A DNA stretch of 64,000 bases from assembly GCA_034440635.1 (NCBI GenBank), contig JAOTON010001070.1, positions 1-64,000 on the forward strand. Direction: 5' to 3'. This DNA is from Lepas anatifera. Its lineage: Eukaryota; Arthropoda; Thecostraca; Lepadidae. Below, in pieces: positions 1 to 11,441 of this stretch (its first letter is position 1; every line of letters begins with the position of its first letter). The position numbers were made by a program, and so were the translations under genes. The notes beneath the pieces were generated by a model. That model was not told the origin of the DNA. It did no database searches and was given only the letters and a program-made list of their open reading frames with translations.

Positions 1-235
1 TCCACGCTCATAGAACACAACAGCACCAGTCGTCCACGGTCATAGAACACAACAGCATCAGTCGTCCACGCTCATAGAACACAACAGCAGCAGTTGTCCA
101 CGCTCATAGAACACAACAGCATCAGTCGTCCACGCTCATAGAACACAACAGATTCAGCCGTCCACGCTCATAGAACTCAACAGCAGCAGTTGTTCCACGG
201 TCATAGAACACAACAGCACCAGTCGTCCAAGGTCA
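1..235. repeat. 32-bp minisatellite (left edge of window)
   Basis: About seven imperfect tandem copies of a 32-bp unit containing the phrase CGCTCATAGAACACAACAG. Units differ by single substitutions (cacc/catc/cagc and gctc/ggtc variants). The array runs off the left edge, so its full length is unknown. There are no unique spacers, so it is not a CRISPR array. Confidence 0.9.
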
Positions 236-439
236 TAACAGTCAATTTGTATTTAATTTTCACACGCTTCTGTCAATGGTATGGGACAGGTATGACATAA
301 ATGGCATATGGGCCATTAAAACATACAATATTTGTGTTATATTATAAGTGTGTTTCGCTTACAATGCTGATGTTACAATGTTACAATGACAGTATCTATA
401 CTGCCGCATGTGAGTAAACTTAGACAGCTTTCCTCATAG

Positions 440-1432
440 TTTGGAGTTGATAAATGTACCAGGGGCGGAGCTGTACCTCGGTATTTAGGGAGGATCTTTT
501 TGCAAACCGGGTAATATCGTGCAAGGTATTTTCTTCGTACAATGACGCAGTCCGTAACAATGACGAGAACATGTAGAATATTTGAATTGTATGCAGGAAA
601 TGTCAGTTGATAATTCATTTAAATGTTCATATAAATTGTTAACAGAGATGGTTTCAGTAGCTCAAAATGGGAGGGTTCCAAAGATAAGTGTATTTTACTC
701 TTGCGGAGTGAAGAGACGGCTTACAGGACATCAGGGATGAACAATAGTAGCCATATGATACTCCCAACCATTTATCATATGATAATAAGATGCCATAGGC
801 GCTCTGAGGCTTTGTAATACAATGGTTGCACATTCTTCACACATGTGCAGGTGTGTGTGTGTGAGCAAACTAATTACGACAGATGGACAAATATCCAAGA
901 CCGAATAGAGGAAGATTCATTATAGGCGGATTAAAAACACAGGATCATTTAGAATCCACACACATTTGACATGGACGGGTAAAGCATGAATAAATCCACC
1001 TCTGATGTTTTTTTGCTTCTATGTTTAAGGTGTCACGCAGCATCTGACGTTTCCTAATATCTGCTCCAAAAAATCTGGTAAAATATACATACTGACCATA
1101 TATTTCTGGTACTGGATCCGCGATCAAATTTTGAACTTTTACATAAATGAAAGACATGACAGTTTTGCATCAATCCTCTGTTCATACATGCTAGCAAACA
1201 CAGGGCCAGGAGTTATGGACGACAAAGAAAACAGCTTCCAATTATATTTTGTACACCCCTGCTCATAAATTCCAAGCTTTGAGATTTCTTTGCTTTCAAA
1301 ACAGTGTTCAGCGTGAGACGAATCGATCCCATTTTATAAATCGGACGAATGAATTTGAGATCCTAGGGGCCAGTCCGCCCCCCACCATAACAGGAATAGG
1401 GTTATCCTGGATCCAAACAGGAATAAGGTTAA
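440..1432 (+). mobile_element. Decayed TTAA element of the T4 family (partial)
   Basis: The right part (about 1330-1432) resembles the right end of the T4 element at 15719-16968: an AATCGG..GAGATC stretch, a CCGCCCCCC block, two AGGAATAGGG-like phrases and a terminal TTAA at 1429-1432. The part near 455-760 resembles the T4 interior: a GGGGCGGAGCT phrase, then TTTGCAAACCGGGTAATATCGT, and later CAAAATGGGAGG near 665. The left terminus is not recognisable. No protein is encoded; the small frames here look random. Confidence 0.4.
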
Positions 1433-1792
1433 GGGGGCAGGGCTGGAGGGGCACCCTCGACTGAACAGAAAATGTCCTTCTGATTAAGGCTGTAAGCCTA
1501 GTCCACAGAATTTGCTATAAATTTGACATCCGGTTCCCTGCCCCGCTCTGTCGCCTAAGTGCGAGACGTAACATGTTTCAAGAATCGCATTCCAAAATGC
1601 AATAGCAATGTTGGCAGCCCTATCCATTTTCGATTGTATTTTTATCACACCATATACTATGCTCAAGTGTTTCAAACCACGAAACATAAAATCGAACCCC
1701 ATCACAATTCAGCACATGCACAGCATCCGATTTCGTTGCTCAAGAATTACTTCAGCTGTATAAGTCTTGCCTGCTGCCTGGCTTGCACCCAC
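1433..1792. other. Stretch with no recognised feature
   Basis: Contains the downstream side of the VWC exon on the minus strand (its presumed intron). No gene, RNA or repeat recognised. Confidence 0.5.
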
Positions 1793-2012
1793 CTTCTCCG
1801 TCGCAGAGTCTCCACAGCACGCTGGAGACTCCTCCGCGGTTGCAGATCATGATGACACACTCCACCCGCTGGTCCTTGTAGAAGGCGACGCCTGCGTCAG
1901 GAAACCTGCGGCCCTCCGCGTCATAACAGTATTCTCCGCTTACCGCCGAGAAGACAGCGAAGACAAGAAGGAACAGGATCGGCGGAGGTGGAGGATGAGA
2001 AAATCGCAACAT
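1793..2012 (-). CDS. Secreted single-VWC-type cysteine-rich peptide, first coding exon
   Basis: Reading from ATG at 2012, the protein starts with a proline-rich N-terminus and a hydrophobic stretch (ILFLLVFAVFSAVSG, residues about 12-26), a convincing signal peptide. A cysteine-rich segment follows with Cys in EYCYD, RVEC, VIMIC and RLC. This spacing and the FPDAG..Y.D motif match single von Willebrand C (SVWC) peptides, small secreted proteins known mainly from arthropods and often linked to stress or infection responses. I end the exon at 1793 because AAG|GTGGGT is a plausible donor there; the open frame past it would read into the intron. A second exon with the remaining cysteines is expected but was not found. 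An earlier GCG|GTAAGC just after the signal peptide could also be a donor, but the in-frame cysteines beyond it argue against that. The SVWC assignment is family pattern recognition; the function is inferred. Confidence 0.55.
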
Positions 2013-2394
2013 CGCGTGGGGTGAAATCAGTTCGACTGGGCCTTTCGCCGAAAATTAGTTTAGAAAAGAAAACAATCACACATGGTGGACTTTGGAGAAG
2101 TCTGTCCTGCAGTTCCCTCCGTCCGTTTCTAGTCCGTGTCGGGAACGTGCCGAGGACGCCAAAGGGACGCGACGCTGCTCGCTCCGGCGCCTGGGGCGAG
2201 ACTGACCGGGGCGGCCCGGGTTATACCCGACTCAGCAGAGAGTCCGTGCCCGGGGCCGCCCGGGTTACACCCGACTCAGCGGGGAGTCCGTCGGAAGCGG
2301 GGGGTGTTCAGCGGCGTCAGGGGGCAGCCGGTGAAACGGCCGTGTCCCGGCAACTACGGACCCCTGCACGGGGAAACAACGCCGCTGTCCCTGG
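2013..2394. other. GC-rich stretch upstream of the VWC exon
   Basis: Contains a local duplication of about 45 bp: two copies of a GCCCGGGTTA..CCCGACTCAGC phrase near 2213-2242 and 2251-2281. It would hold any promoter or 5' UTR of the VWC gene. No TATA box or other definite signal was identified. Confidence 0.4.
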
Positions 2395-3055
2395 GAACAA
2401 CAAACTTTCACACGGGACAAACGACATCGCTGTCCCTGAGAACAGAGTTTCACACGGGACAAACGACATCGCTGTCCCTGGGAACAGAGTTTCACACGGG
2501 ACAAGCGACATCGCTGTCCCTGAGAACAGAGTTTCACATGGGACAAACGACATCGCTGTCCCTGGGAACAGAGTTTCACACAGGATAAACGACATCGCTG
2601 TCCCTGGGAACAGAGTTTCACACGGGACAAACGACATCGCTGTCCCTGGGAACAGAGTTTCACACGGGACAAACGACATCGCTGTCCCTGAGAACAGAGT
2701 TTCACACGGGATAAACGACATCGCTGTCCCTGAGAACAGAGTTTCACACGGGACAAACGACATCGCTGTCCCTGAGAACAGAGTTTCACACGGGACAAAC
2801 GACATCGCTGTCCCTGGGAACAGAGTTTCACACGGGATAAACGACATCGCTGTCCCTGAGAACAGAGTTTCACACGGGACAAACGACATCGCTGTCCCTG
2901 GGAACAGAGTTTCACACGGGACAAACGACATCGCTGTCCCTGAGAACAGAGTTTCACACGGGATAAACGACATCGCTGTCCCTGGGAACAGAGTTTCACA
3001 CGGGACAAACGACAGCCATATCCCTGGGAACAGCAGAGTTTCACACGGGACAACA
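2395..3055. repeat. 42-bp minisatellite, frame-preserving
   Basis: About 15 tandem copies of a 42-bp unit including GACATCGCTGTCCCTGGGAA and GAGTTTCACACGGGACAAAC. Two unit classes alternate irregularly (ccctgggaa versus ccctgagaa). Because 42 is divisible by three, frames on both strands stay open, giving a 382-codon plus-strand frame with a 14-residue repeat (NDIAVPGNRVSHGT type) and two long minus-strand frames. No splice context, signal peptide or family match supports translation, so it is annotated as a repeat. Confidence 0.9.
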
Positions 3056-3153
3056 AGTCAACGCTCACATTACGCCCAACTGAAGTTCACCCAAAACAAT
3101 TTTTTATTGGAAAACCCATGCAATAATCTGTCCTAGTCTGTCTCATTCCATAC

Positions 3154-4000
3154 TTAACACGCGCATTGACGGGGGTCTGAGCCACCTTCGCATTGACGGG
3201 GGCGGGTACCCCGCCCCTTAAGATCTCGAGAACCACGGTAGGTAGCGAAAAACGGTAAACGGCGTTGGGCTGCCCATCCACTTCTCCATCGAAAACATTT
3301 GAACCATTTTTTTGTCAGGTCACATTTAAGGTCACGAGAGGTCAAAACATGCCCGTCATAGGGATAACATGTAAATTCAGTTTTTCGGCCATTAAATCTG
3401 AACAAGTAAAGATAGAGCAAAACGACTTAAACTATATGAATCCTCTTAGCAAGCCGAATCGAATGATATATAATTTGACCTTGCTAGGTCAAATCAAAGA
3501 TTTGACCTGACCTGAGGTCAGGTCAGAGTCAAATTATATAAAATGCATATCATTAGAACCGCAAAGCCCAGGTGAGTCTAATGCAGCTAAAATAAATGCT
3601 CTATCACCATCTGTTACTGAGTTATTCCGTAAAAACCATTTTTCCCATGTATTTCCAATGGAGAGGTCATGCCTCGTACCTGACCTTAGGTCATCGATAT
3701 CAAAAATACCGGACCATATTTTAGAGAACTCGGTGGGGCCATTATGTAATATGAGTTTCAATCGGATAAGTTCACCCTGCTCCGACTTATGCCATCTTAA
3801 ACTTTTTTTGAGGTCGGGTCACTTGACCTGTAATGGTGACCCGACCTGAGATGACCTAACCTTAAAATTTTCACAGAAGTTGTAAAAATGATGAGGGAAA
3901 AGGTATACCAAGTACGGCGGCGCTACGCGCCGCCGTTTTTCTGCTATCTCCGAAAAACCCGAGGGGGGCGGGTACCCGCCCCCGTCAATGCGCGTGTTAA
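3154..4000. mobile_element. TTAA-flanked non-autonomous element, family T1, copy a
   Basis: It begins TTAACACGCGCATTGACG and ends with the exact inverse, CGTCAATGCGCGTGTTAA, giving perfect terminal inverted repeats of about 22 bp with TTAA at both edges. Subterminal palindromes are GGGCGGGTACCCGCCC on the right and a GGCGGCGC..GCGCCGCC hairpin near 3916-3934. The interior holds about 14 AGGTCA/TGACCT motifs, several as direct or everted pairs. No transposase is present. TTAA target choice points to piggyBac-type mobilisation (inference). A second copy lies at 9566-10407 with nearly the same sequence. Confidence 0.8.
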
Positions 4001-4133
4001 GATATTTGCAACAAGTTTATCTCCCGGTGATATTTTCAGGAATCTCTATGCCTCGATTGAATTCAACCGAAATTTGGCTTATATGATCCGTTGGGGATAA
4101 TACCTATATAAATGGAAGTACAAGAAAATAATC

Positions 4134-5164
4134 GTAACCCTCGCCCACCGGGGGCCATCGATGGCCCCCTAAGGTTTTTCCGGGATAGCAGGAAAAACGA
4201 AGAGGCGCAGCACCGTGGTTGAGGGCTTTACCTCTCACTGCATCATTTTCCCATCATCCCTGAAATTTTTTACCCCGGGTCACCCAAGGTCAGGTCACCA
4301 GACGAGGTCAACCAAGGTCACCTCACTTCAACTTTAGAGCTCTGTAAGAGCTACATTTCAAAGTCGATCGATTTGAAACTTCCTACACTTCATGAACCCT
4401 CCAGGGTCTACAAGGTGTATATCCGGGATTTTTCGATTTCATGCCCTGAGGTCAGGTCACGAGGCGACCTCTCCCATTGGAAAAGCATGGGTAAAACCTG
4501 TTCCATGATATAAAAGCCACAAAAATGTTTGCAAATACTCAGACTGCTCAGAACAGCGTTGTTGGACACCTTTTCACGGATCCCAGGGGTCGTATTTACC
4601 CTTTGACTTTTCCAAGGTCATCCAATGTCACCAGAGTTCAAAAACAGTATTTTGACAATAACTTTTGACCTAATTAAGCTAGAGCGGTGAAACAAACACC
4701 ATCGTGTTTTTCTTGTCACTGGCTTTCATTTGATATATGGCAAGGTCACTTTCTGACCTTTCGTGACCTCCGGTCATATTAGGTCACGAGGTGACCTCTG
4801 GAGGTCAAACCACTGGCGGGAGGTCTTTACGTTTCACATAGCGGAAAAAGTACTGGCAATTTCCTATCAAATGAACTTAACCAGGCCTCAATAGCTCTAA
4901 TGACGTAAGAGTTATGACCAGTTTGCTTAATCATTGCATATTTGAGTAAAAATAGCCGATCTTGACCTAATTTGACCTCTGGAGGTCAAACCATTGACCT
5001 GAGCACTAAAAAATGCCAAATAATTTCTTACTGAATTCACGCAAGCTTTCTATTGCACTTTGCAGATTTGCGCCAACGCCCATATTTTCGGAGTTAGAGG
5101 GGGGCCATTGATGGCCCCCGGTGGGGCGAAGGTGGCGCCGGACCCCCGGTGGGGCGCGAGTTAA
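4134..5164. mobile_element. TTAA-flanked non-autonomous element, family T2, copy a
   Basis: The left end is GTAACCCTCGCCCACCGGGG (TTAA decayed to GTAA) and the right end GGGGCGCGAGTTAA. Perfect palindromes such as GGGGCCATCGATGGCCCC sit just inside each terminus (right copy has one change). The interior is rich in AGGTCA/TGACCT. The core shares a block with T1 and T3: a GGGATTTTT phrase, then GGTCA..CGACCTCTCCCATTGG..CATGGG. No coding capacity is seen. Other copies are at 10404-11441 (inverted) and 22465-23496. Confidence 0.75.
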
Positions 5165-5727
5165 TATAGGAGTACGAACAAGTTTCCTACCAAATATATT
5201 TATCCACTGGTGACGTTATCGCCATTTCCTACTATTTTAAAGGAAATGCAGAGGTATCCTTTTTAATTCGGTCAATGCAAACTTTCAGCTGTCTAAGTAG
5301 CCTAGGGGATTTTGAAAACTTTGATGTCAACCAAATGCGAACTCAAAATTGGCCAAATGCGTACTAATTTTAAAATCGACAAAGTTGACGGTTTTAGAAT
5401 TTGTCTGTTCCTCTAATCGATGAACAGCGGTTAGTTTTAGTGCTCCTTTGAATAATTTAGAGCACTAGAAAACCTAAGAATAATCTGCTTTAAAGAAACA
5501 AATCGTGACAACAGTGTTTTCCACAAAAACGGCTAAGATTTGGTCCTTTGAGGCGGAATGATACTATTTTAAGCATTAATCGGGGCCACGGCCCCTTTGT
5601 ACCCCTCGGATCCATCAGTGGGTTGAAAAGATACTATTTTGGGCTTTAGAGGGTGCAACAGCCCCTTTGGCATACCGTTGGACCCACCTGTGGCCAGAAG
5701 GCATAAGCCCCCTATTTCCGAGGTCCC
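5165..5727. other. AT-rich spacer with short repeat fragments
   Basis: Contains two tandem-like phrases (GATACTATTTT..GG..CCCCTTTG near 5567-5605 and 5629-5670) that resemble the interior of the hAT-like MITE at 30562-30748. The rest is unassigned. No gene seen. Confidence 0.4.
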
Positions 5728-6926
5728 TTAACCTTCGCCCGGGTGGGGGTCTTTTAGACCCCCTCGGATTTTTCCGAAGTGACCAAAAAACGGCGGCGCG
5801 CAGCGCCGCCAAACTTCGTCTAGCTGTTTCTTCATCATTTTTACATCTTTCCTGAAAATTTCGGCTCAAGGTCATATCAGGTCAGGTCACCAGGTCAGGT
5901 GAAGTGACCTCACCTAAAAAATACTTAGGACGGCATAACTAAAAGAAGGGTTAATTGATCAAGTTGAAGCTCATACCACATCCTGGGCCCACCAGGAGCT
6001 ACAACATTTGTTCCGGGATTTTTGATATTGGTGACCTAAGGTCATGTGCTGAGCATGACCTCCCCATTGACAATACATGGGGAAAATCACGAAATGAGCT
6101 TTTCTCAGTAAGTATGGATGGAACCAACTTCAAACATCGGTTGCGACTTGTTCTTAGCCCATTTCTGAAGCTGATACCAAAATTTTTGACTTGTGACCTT
6201 TAAAAGGTCACCTTAGGTCAAATAAGCATTTTTTGGTGTTTTTCTCTATAAATTTTGAATAAACTAAGATAGAGCTTTTATTTTGTCACCAAAGTGTTTG
6301 TATAGTCACTGGAAGTCGAATGATATACATCATGACTATACCAGGTCAAGTTGGGTCAGACCGTTGACCTGGGTCAGGTCAAATTCTTAAATTTGACCTG
6401 GCATAGCAATATCATATATCATTCGATTTGTATTGACGAGAGGATTGCAATGGTGCATAAACTATGGCTGTATCTTGTTTGGTTTGGAAGATATTAGCGA
6501 AAAAGTAAACGCCCTTATGCATGGGTGGCTATGGACATTCCCAAGAATATGCCCAATATGTAGTGACCTGTAGCTCCCTAGGCTTTGACCTGACACGAAA
6601 ATGAAGACAACTGTAATGAAAGCGCATCTCAAGAGCTTTCGAATGGTGTTAGAAAAATGTTTCTAGCTATCATAGTTTCTGAGATATAGGAGGTTTTCTT
6701 AGTACACCTCATATTAGCGATTTTGACCTATTTTGACCTCTGGTGACCTTGATATTGACCTGACAAGAAAAATGACTGAAGTATTTTCGATATCATTTTC
6801 GAAGAGCTTTCGATTGCCGTTTTGCGCTTTTTCTAGCTCTCTTAGTTTTTGAGATCGTGGGGGGTCTTTTTTAGCCCCCCCACCAGGGCGAAGGTGGCTC
6901 GTACCCGCCACCGGGGCAAGGGTTAA
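5728..6926. mobile_element. TTAA-flanked non-autonomous element, family T3
   Basis: It starts TTAACCTTCGCCCGGGTGGG followed by the palindrome GGGGGTCTTTTAGACCCCC. It ends with GGGGGGTCTTTTTTAGCCCCCC, a spacer with GGGCGAAGGTGG, and CCGGGGCAAGGGTTAA. Terminal architecture matches T1 and T2 (TTAA, short inverted repeat, GC palindrome). The interior has many AGGTCA motifs (for example 5869-5915) and the shared core at about 5960-6090. No transposase. Confidence 0.7.
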
Positions 6927-8148
6927 AAATGCATAGGCGGAGGCGATCTGTGGTGCTGGTGGAACAGGCCCCCAGCCCCTACCGCCCCCCAAAAATGTGG
7001 TCCTGAGTCCGCCACTGTCCAAAGGGCATGCAGGTATCTACAGATACAATGTCAAAACCCACGCAAATATGCCTTTACATGTTTCTATTCTATTACATTA
7101 TATTACACCTAATAATAAAGTAATGTTATATCACGAGGTCTCTCGGCTCGTGCAAGGTCAAATAGTGAAAATACTTGAAATTGACCCAGGTCAAAGTCAC
7201 GTGGTTACCTAGTACATGACCATGTTGCACATTAATCGACTTCGGTACCATTACATGACGAGCTCAATATCGTAACAATGAAGTTTTATCCCAATTCAGT
7301 ACGGGATTTTTGGAAATTAATGCATGACCTCTGGTGACCTCAGATGACAGCTGGGAATCAAAATAAAAAAACAGGCCTGGCGGCCATATTGTTGCTAAGA
7401 TTACAGGTTGAAGTACTTTGAACTTGATTCGTGCCGTATTCGCTGAAAAACAGCCTTTTTCGCTGCACTTACGTTGGGAGACCTAAAATTGATCCTATCT
7501 TTGGTCAACGCTCTGAAAATTCCGCAAACGCAGAAATATACTGTGAAAGTTTCAATCTAACCGGTTGACACATGTTCTCTTGGCGCCACTTCAAACTCTT
7601 GATCTCGAGTTTTCAGGTCGTGTTACATGACCTTCGTGACCTGACACAACCTGACCTAAAAAAATCAATGGGGTAAAATTAATTAATGATAATGTACGAC
7701 AAGCTTCGATGGGGGAGCGGGGTGGGGGCAAAAATGCCCCTTCCAGTGGGCGGGTGTCAAGTCATTAATTGTGAAAACTTTATACCACCCGGGATATATT
7801 TGATAGCAGGCTAGAGGGTCGCCACCAAACCCTATGTATAAGACTTAAGGTGACGTCCCCAATCCTTCCGGGAATAGCACTGGAAATTGCTAGTAAGGTA
7901 CACGGGGTTTTTGCGTTAGGCCCCCACCGTGGCTCCGCCCCAACTCGAAAATCAGCGGAATCTAGGTTTTGGAGGATAATGAATGCCCAAAAGAGCGGTC
8001 GTATGGTACCAAAAAAACTGTAAAATGTGTCAATATTTCTGAGCGTGGTGCGCGCAGCGTTGGAGGAGCGGAAGAGTCGGTAAGGAAGACCACTGGTTCG
8101 ACACCGATAAATGGAAGCCTCGTTACATCGGCAATCGTCTGCATGCAG
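6927..8148. other. Intergenic repeat debris
   Basis: Contains scattered AGGTCA motifs (7140-7340, 7610-7660) and a GGGGGCAAAAATGCCCC palindrome-like phrase at about 7725-7741, so it probably includes decayed relatives of the TTAA elements. No gene or clear element boundary recognised. Confidence 0.35.
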
Positions 8149-8769
8149 CTAACCCGGGCGAAAAGCGAACTGCTACCCCTAATTCAAACGGGCTACCCAT
8201 ATTTCCAACAGGGCGGGCAAATTCTGCCCCCCTTAAGATCTCGAAATCTACCCGGCCAATTTTTTAAATTCAAGTTGCCATCAATTTCTCTCGCTCTAAA
8301 CTCCATTTTGAAAACAAATCCCAAAATTTTGAAAATTGAGGGTAGGGCATTCAAAATATACCTACCAAATTTCTGCCTTTTTTAGATTATCCGTAACCCT
8401 TCTCTCTTAGGCTTGATTTTCACGAAACGAGTATGGTTTGATAGGAAATTGCTTGGAAATGGTCATATTTTTCATTTTGGAAAAATTCAAAATTCAAGGG
8501 CGGTTCTAGGGTCAGAAATTTGGGGGTAATTATATGAAGTTTTTCATGTCTTCTTTTTTTGCAGAAATGCACACGCCAGGTACTGTGAAATCTCTGACGT
8601 CAAGCAAAGTGTCAAATGTCACAAATGTCAGAGGCAGATTCAGGGGAGGCAAAATAGTGGGGTAAGACACAAATTATCCTGGCTTTCAGGTCTGGCTTTT
8701 AGAATTACCCTGCCTTTATCCACCCCCGCCCAATCCAGAGAACACCCCTGGATCCACCTATGGATGAAT

Positions 8770-9420
8770 TGTGTCCATTTGGTGTTCGGACTTAATGCAT
8801 ATCTACGATGCATTTCCCCATTCAGTGCAGACACAACACTAAAATACGTTTGAAAGTTAGTAAACCCCATAATTACGGTACCTGAGCACGCCTATGATAT
8901 CCTTTTATCCTATAATACAGGAATAGGGTGAATACATCCTTATTTTTACCCCTCCCGTCCATTATGTATGCAATTTATTCACTTTGGAACAGTTCAAATG
9001 GATAACATTGTAGACCCCATTTTGAGCTCCTGGAACCGCCTATGGACAAAAATATATCGAAATGCACATCAACTGTCACCTCGAATCTCATTTAGTGTTA
9101 GAACTAAATGCATAGTTACAATGCCTGTCCCATTCAATGCACACACAACACATGAACTTGAGTGCTAGTGAACCCCCTAATTACGGTACCTGAGCAAGCC
9201 TTTGATTTCCTATCATCATACAATACACATATGGGATCTATGCATGGTTATTTTTACCCCCACCCGAACATTCTGTAGCAATCAATTTACTTTAGAAGAG
9301 TTCGGATGGATAACATTGTAAGCCCCATTTTGAGCTTCTGGAACCGCCTATGGCCAAAATTATATCAAAATACAGATTAAGTGTTATCCTATATTTCAGT
9401 AATAGTATTCAAACATTACA
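8770..9420. repeat. Imperfect tandem duplication, about 305-bp unit
   Basis: Two diverged consecutive copies: landmarks TAATTACGGTACCTGAGCA at about 8871 and 9177, TTATTTTTACCCC at about 8939 and 9249, and GGATAACATTGTA..CCCCATTTTGAGCT at about 8999 and 9307. Divergence of roughly 15-20 percent by eye implies an old duplication. No coding potential. Confidence 0.75.
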
Positions 9421-9565
9421 AATGCCGCCAATTTGTACCAAACAGCTTTATTTTAGGACAAACGCAACGCCGGCGACAATGCTCGGTTTCTGGACAAAAC
9501 CCCTCAAATTAGCGAGCCATAGCAAATAGATCTCAAAATTTTCAGGGAGCACGCGCAATTTAGTT

Positions 9566-10407
9566 TTAACACACGCATTGACGGGGGTCTGAGCCACCTT
9601 CGCATTGACGGGGGCGGGTACCCGCCCCTAAGATCTCGAGAACTGCGGTAGGTAGCAAAAGACGGTAAACGGTGTTGGGCTGCCCATCCACTTTTCAATC
9701 GAAAACATTTGAACCATTTTTTGTCAGGTCACCTTTAAGGTCACGAGAGGTAACATGCCGTCATAGGGATAACATGTAAATTCAGTTTTTTCGGCCATTA
9801 CATCTGAACAAGTTAAGATAGAGCAACACGATTTAAACTATATGAATCCTCTCAGCAAGCCGAATCGAATGATATATAATTTGACTTTGCTAGGTCAAAT
9901 CAAGGATTTGACCTCACCTGAGGTCAGGTCAGGGTCAAATTATATAAAAATGCATATCATTAGAACTGCAAAACCCAGGCGAGTCTAATGCAGCTGAAAT
10001 AAATGCTCTATCACCATCTGTTACTGAATTATTCCGTAAAAACCATTTTTCCCATGTATTTCCAATGGAGAGGTCATGCCTCGTACCTGACCTTATGTCA
10101 TCGATATCAAAAATACCGGACCATATTTTAGAGAACTCGGTGGGGCCATTATGTGATGAGTTTCAATCGGATAAGGTCACCCTGCTCCGATTTATGACAT
10201 CTTAAACTTTTTTTGAGGTCGGGTCACTTGACCTGTACTGGTGACCTGACCTGAAATGACCTAACCTTAAAATTTTCACAGAAGTTGTATAAATGATGAG
10301 GGAAAAGGTATACCCAGTACGGCGGCGCTACGCGCCGCCGTTTTTCTATTATCTCCGAAAAGCCCGAGGGGGCGAGTACCCGCCTCCCACGTCAATGCGC
10401 GTGTTAA
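9566..10407. mobile_element. TTAA-flanked non-autonomous element, family T1, copy b
   Basis: Nearly identical to copy a (3154-4000). Its left end is TTAACACACGCATTGACG and its right end CACGTCAATGCGCGTGTTAA. It lies inside a T4-family element, and the interrupted T4 sequence resumes after 11441. Its right TTAA (10404-10407) is also the left end of a T2 element. Confidence 0.8.
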
Positions 10408-11441
10408 CCCGCGCCCCACCGGTGGTCCGGCGCCACCTTCGCCCACCGGGGGCCATCGCTGGCCCCCCTCTAACTCCGAAAATATGGGCGTTAGCGCAAA
10501 GCTGCAAAGTGCAATAGAAAGCTCGCGTGAATTCAGTAAGAAATTACTTCGCATGTTTTAGTGCTCAGGTCAATGTTTTGACCTCCAGAGGTCAAATTAG
10601 GTCAAGATCGGCTATTTTCACTCAAATATGCAATGATTAAGCAAACTGGGCGTAACTCTTATGTCATTAGAGCTATTGAGGCCTGGTAAAGTACATTTGA
10701 TAGCAAATTGTCAGTACTTTTTCCGCTATGTGGAACGTAAAGACCTCCCGCCAGTGGTTTGGCCTCCAGAGGTCACCTCGTGACCTAATATGACCTGAGG
10801 TCACGAAAGGTCAACAAGTGACCTTGCAGTATATCAAATGAAAGCCAGTGACAAGACAAACACGATGGTGTTTGTTTCACCGCTCTAGCTCAATTAGGTC
10901 AAAAGTTATTGTCAAAATACTGTTTTTGACCTCCGGTGACCTTGGATGACCTTGGAAAAGTCAAAGGGCAAATATGACCCCTGGGATCCGTGAAAGGGCG
11001 TCCAAAAACGTTGTTCTGAGCAGTCTGAGTATTTGCAATCATTTTTGTGGCTTTTATATCATGAAATAGCTTTTCCCCATGCTTTTCCAATGGGAGAGGT
11101 CGCCTCGTGACCTGAACCCAGGGCACAAAATCGAAAAATCCCGGATATACACCTTGTAGACCCTGGAGGGGTTATGAAGTGTAGGAAGTTTCAAATTGAT
11201 CGACTTTGAAATGTAGCTCTTAAAGAGCTCTAAAGTTGAAGTGAGGTGACCTTGGTTGACCTCGTCTGGTGACCTGACCTTGGGTGACCCGGGGTAAAAA
11301 ATTTCAGGAATGATGGGAAAATGATGCAGTGAGAGGTAGAGAGAGCCCTCAACCGAGGTGCTGCGCTTCATCGTTTTTCTGCTATCCCGGAAAAACCTTA
11401 GAGGGGGCCATCGATGCCCCCCCCGGTAGGGCGAGGGTTAA
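10404..11441. mobile_element. TTAA-flanked non-autonomous element, family T2, copy b (inverted)
   Basis: Inverted relative to copies a and c: it begins TTAACCCGCGCCCCACCGG and ends GTAGGGCGAGGGTTAA. It shares its first TTAA with the end of the adjacent T1 copy. That is expected if T2 inserted into the TTAA target duplication flanking T1. The palindrome on the left reads CCATCGCTGGCC; the right one is shortened. AGGTCA-rich interior, no transposase. Confidence 0.75.

Noticed and set aside
1988..3136. 382-codon plus-strand frame and two long minus-strand frames
   Set aside because: They are translations of the 42-bp minisatellite; openness follows from the period being a multiple of three.
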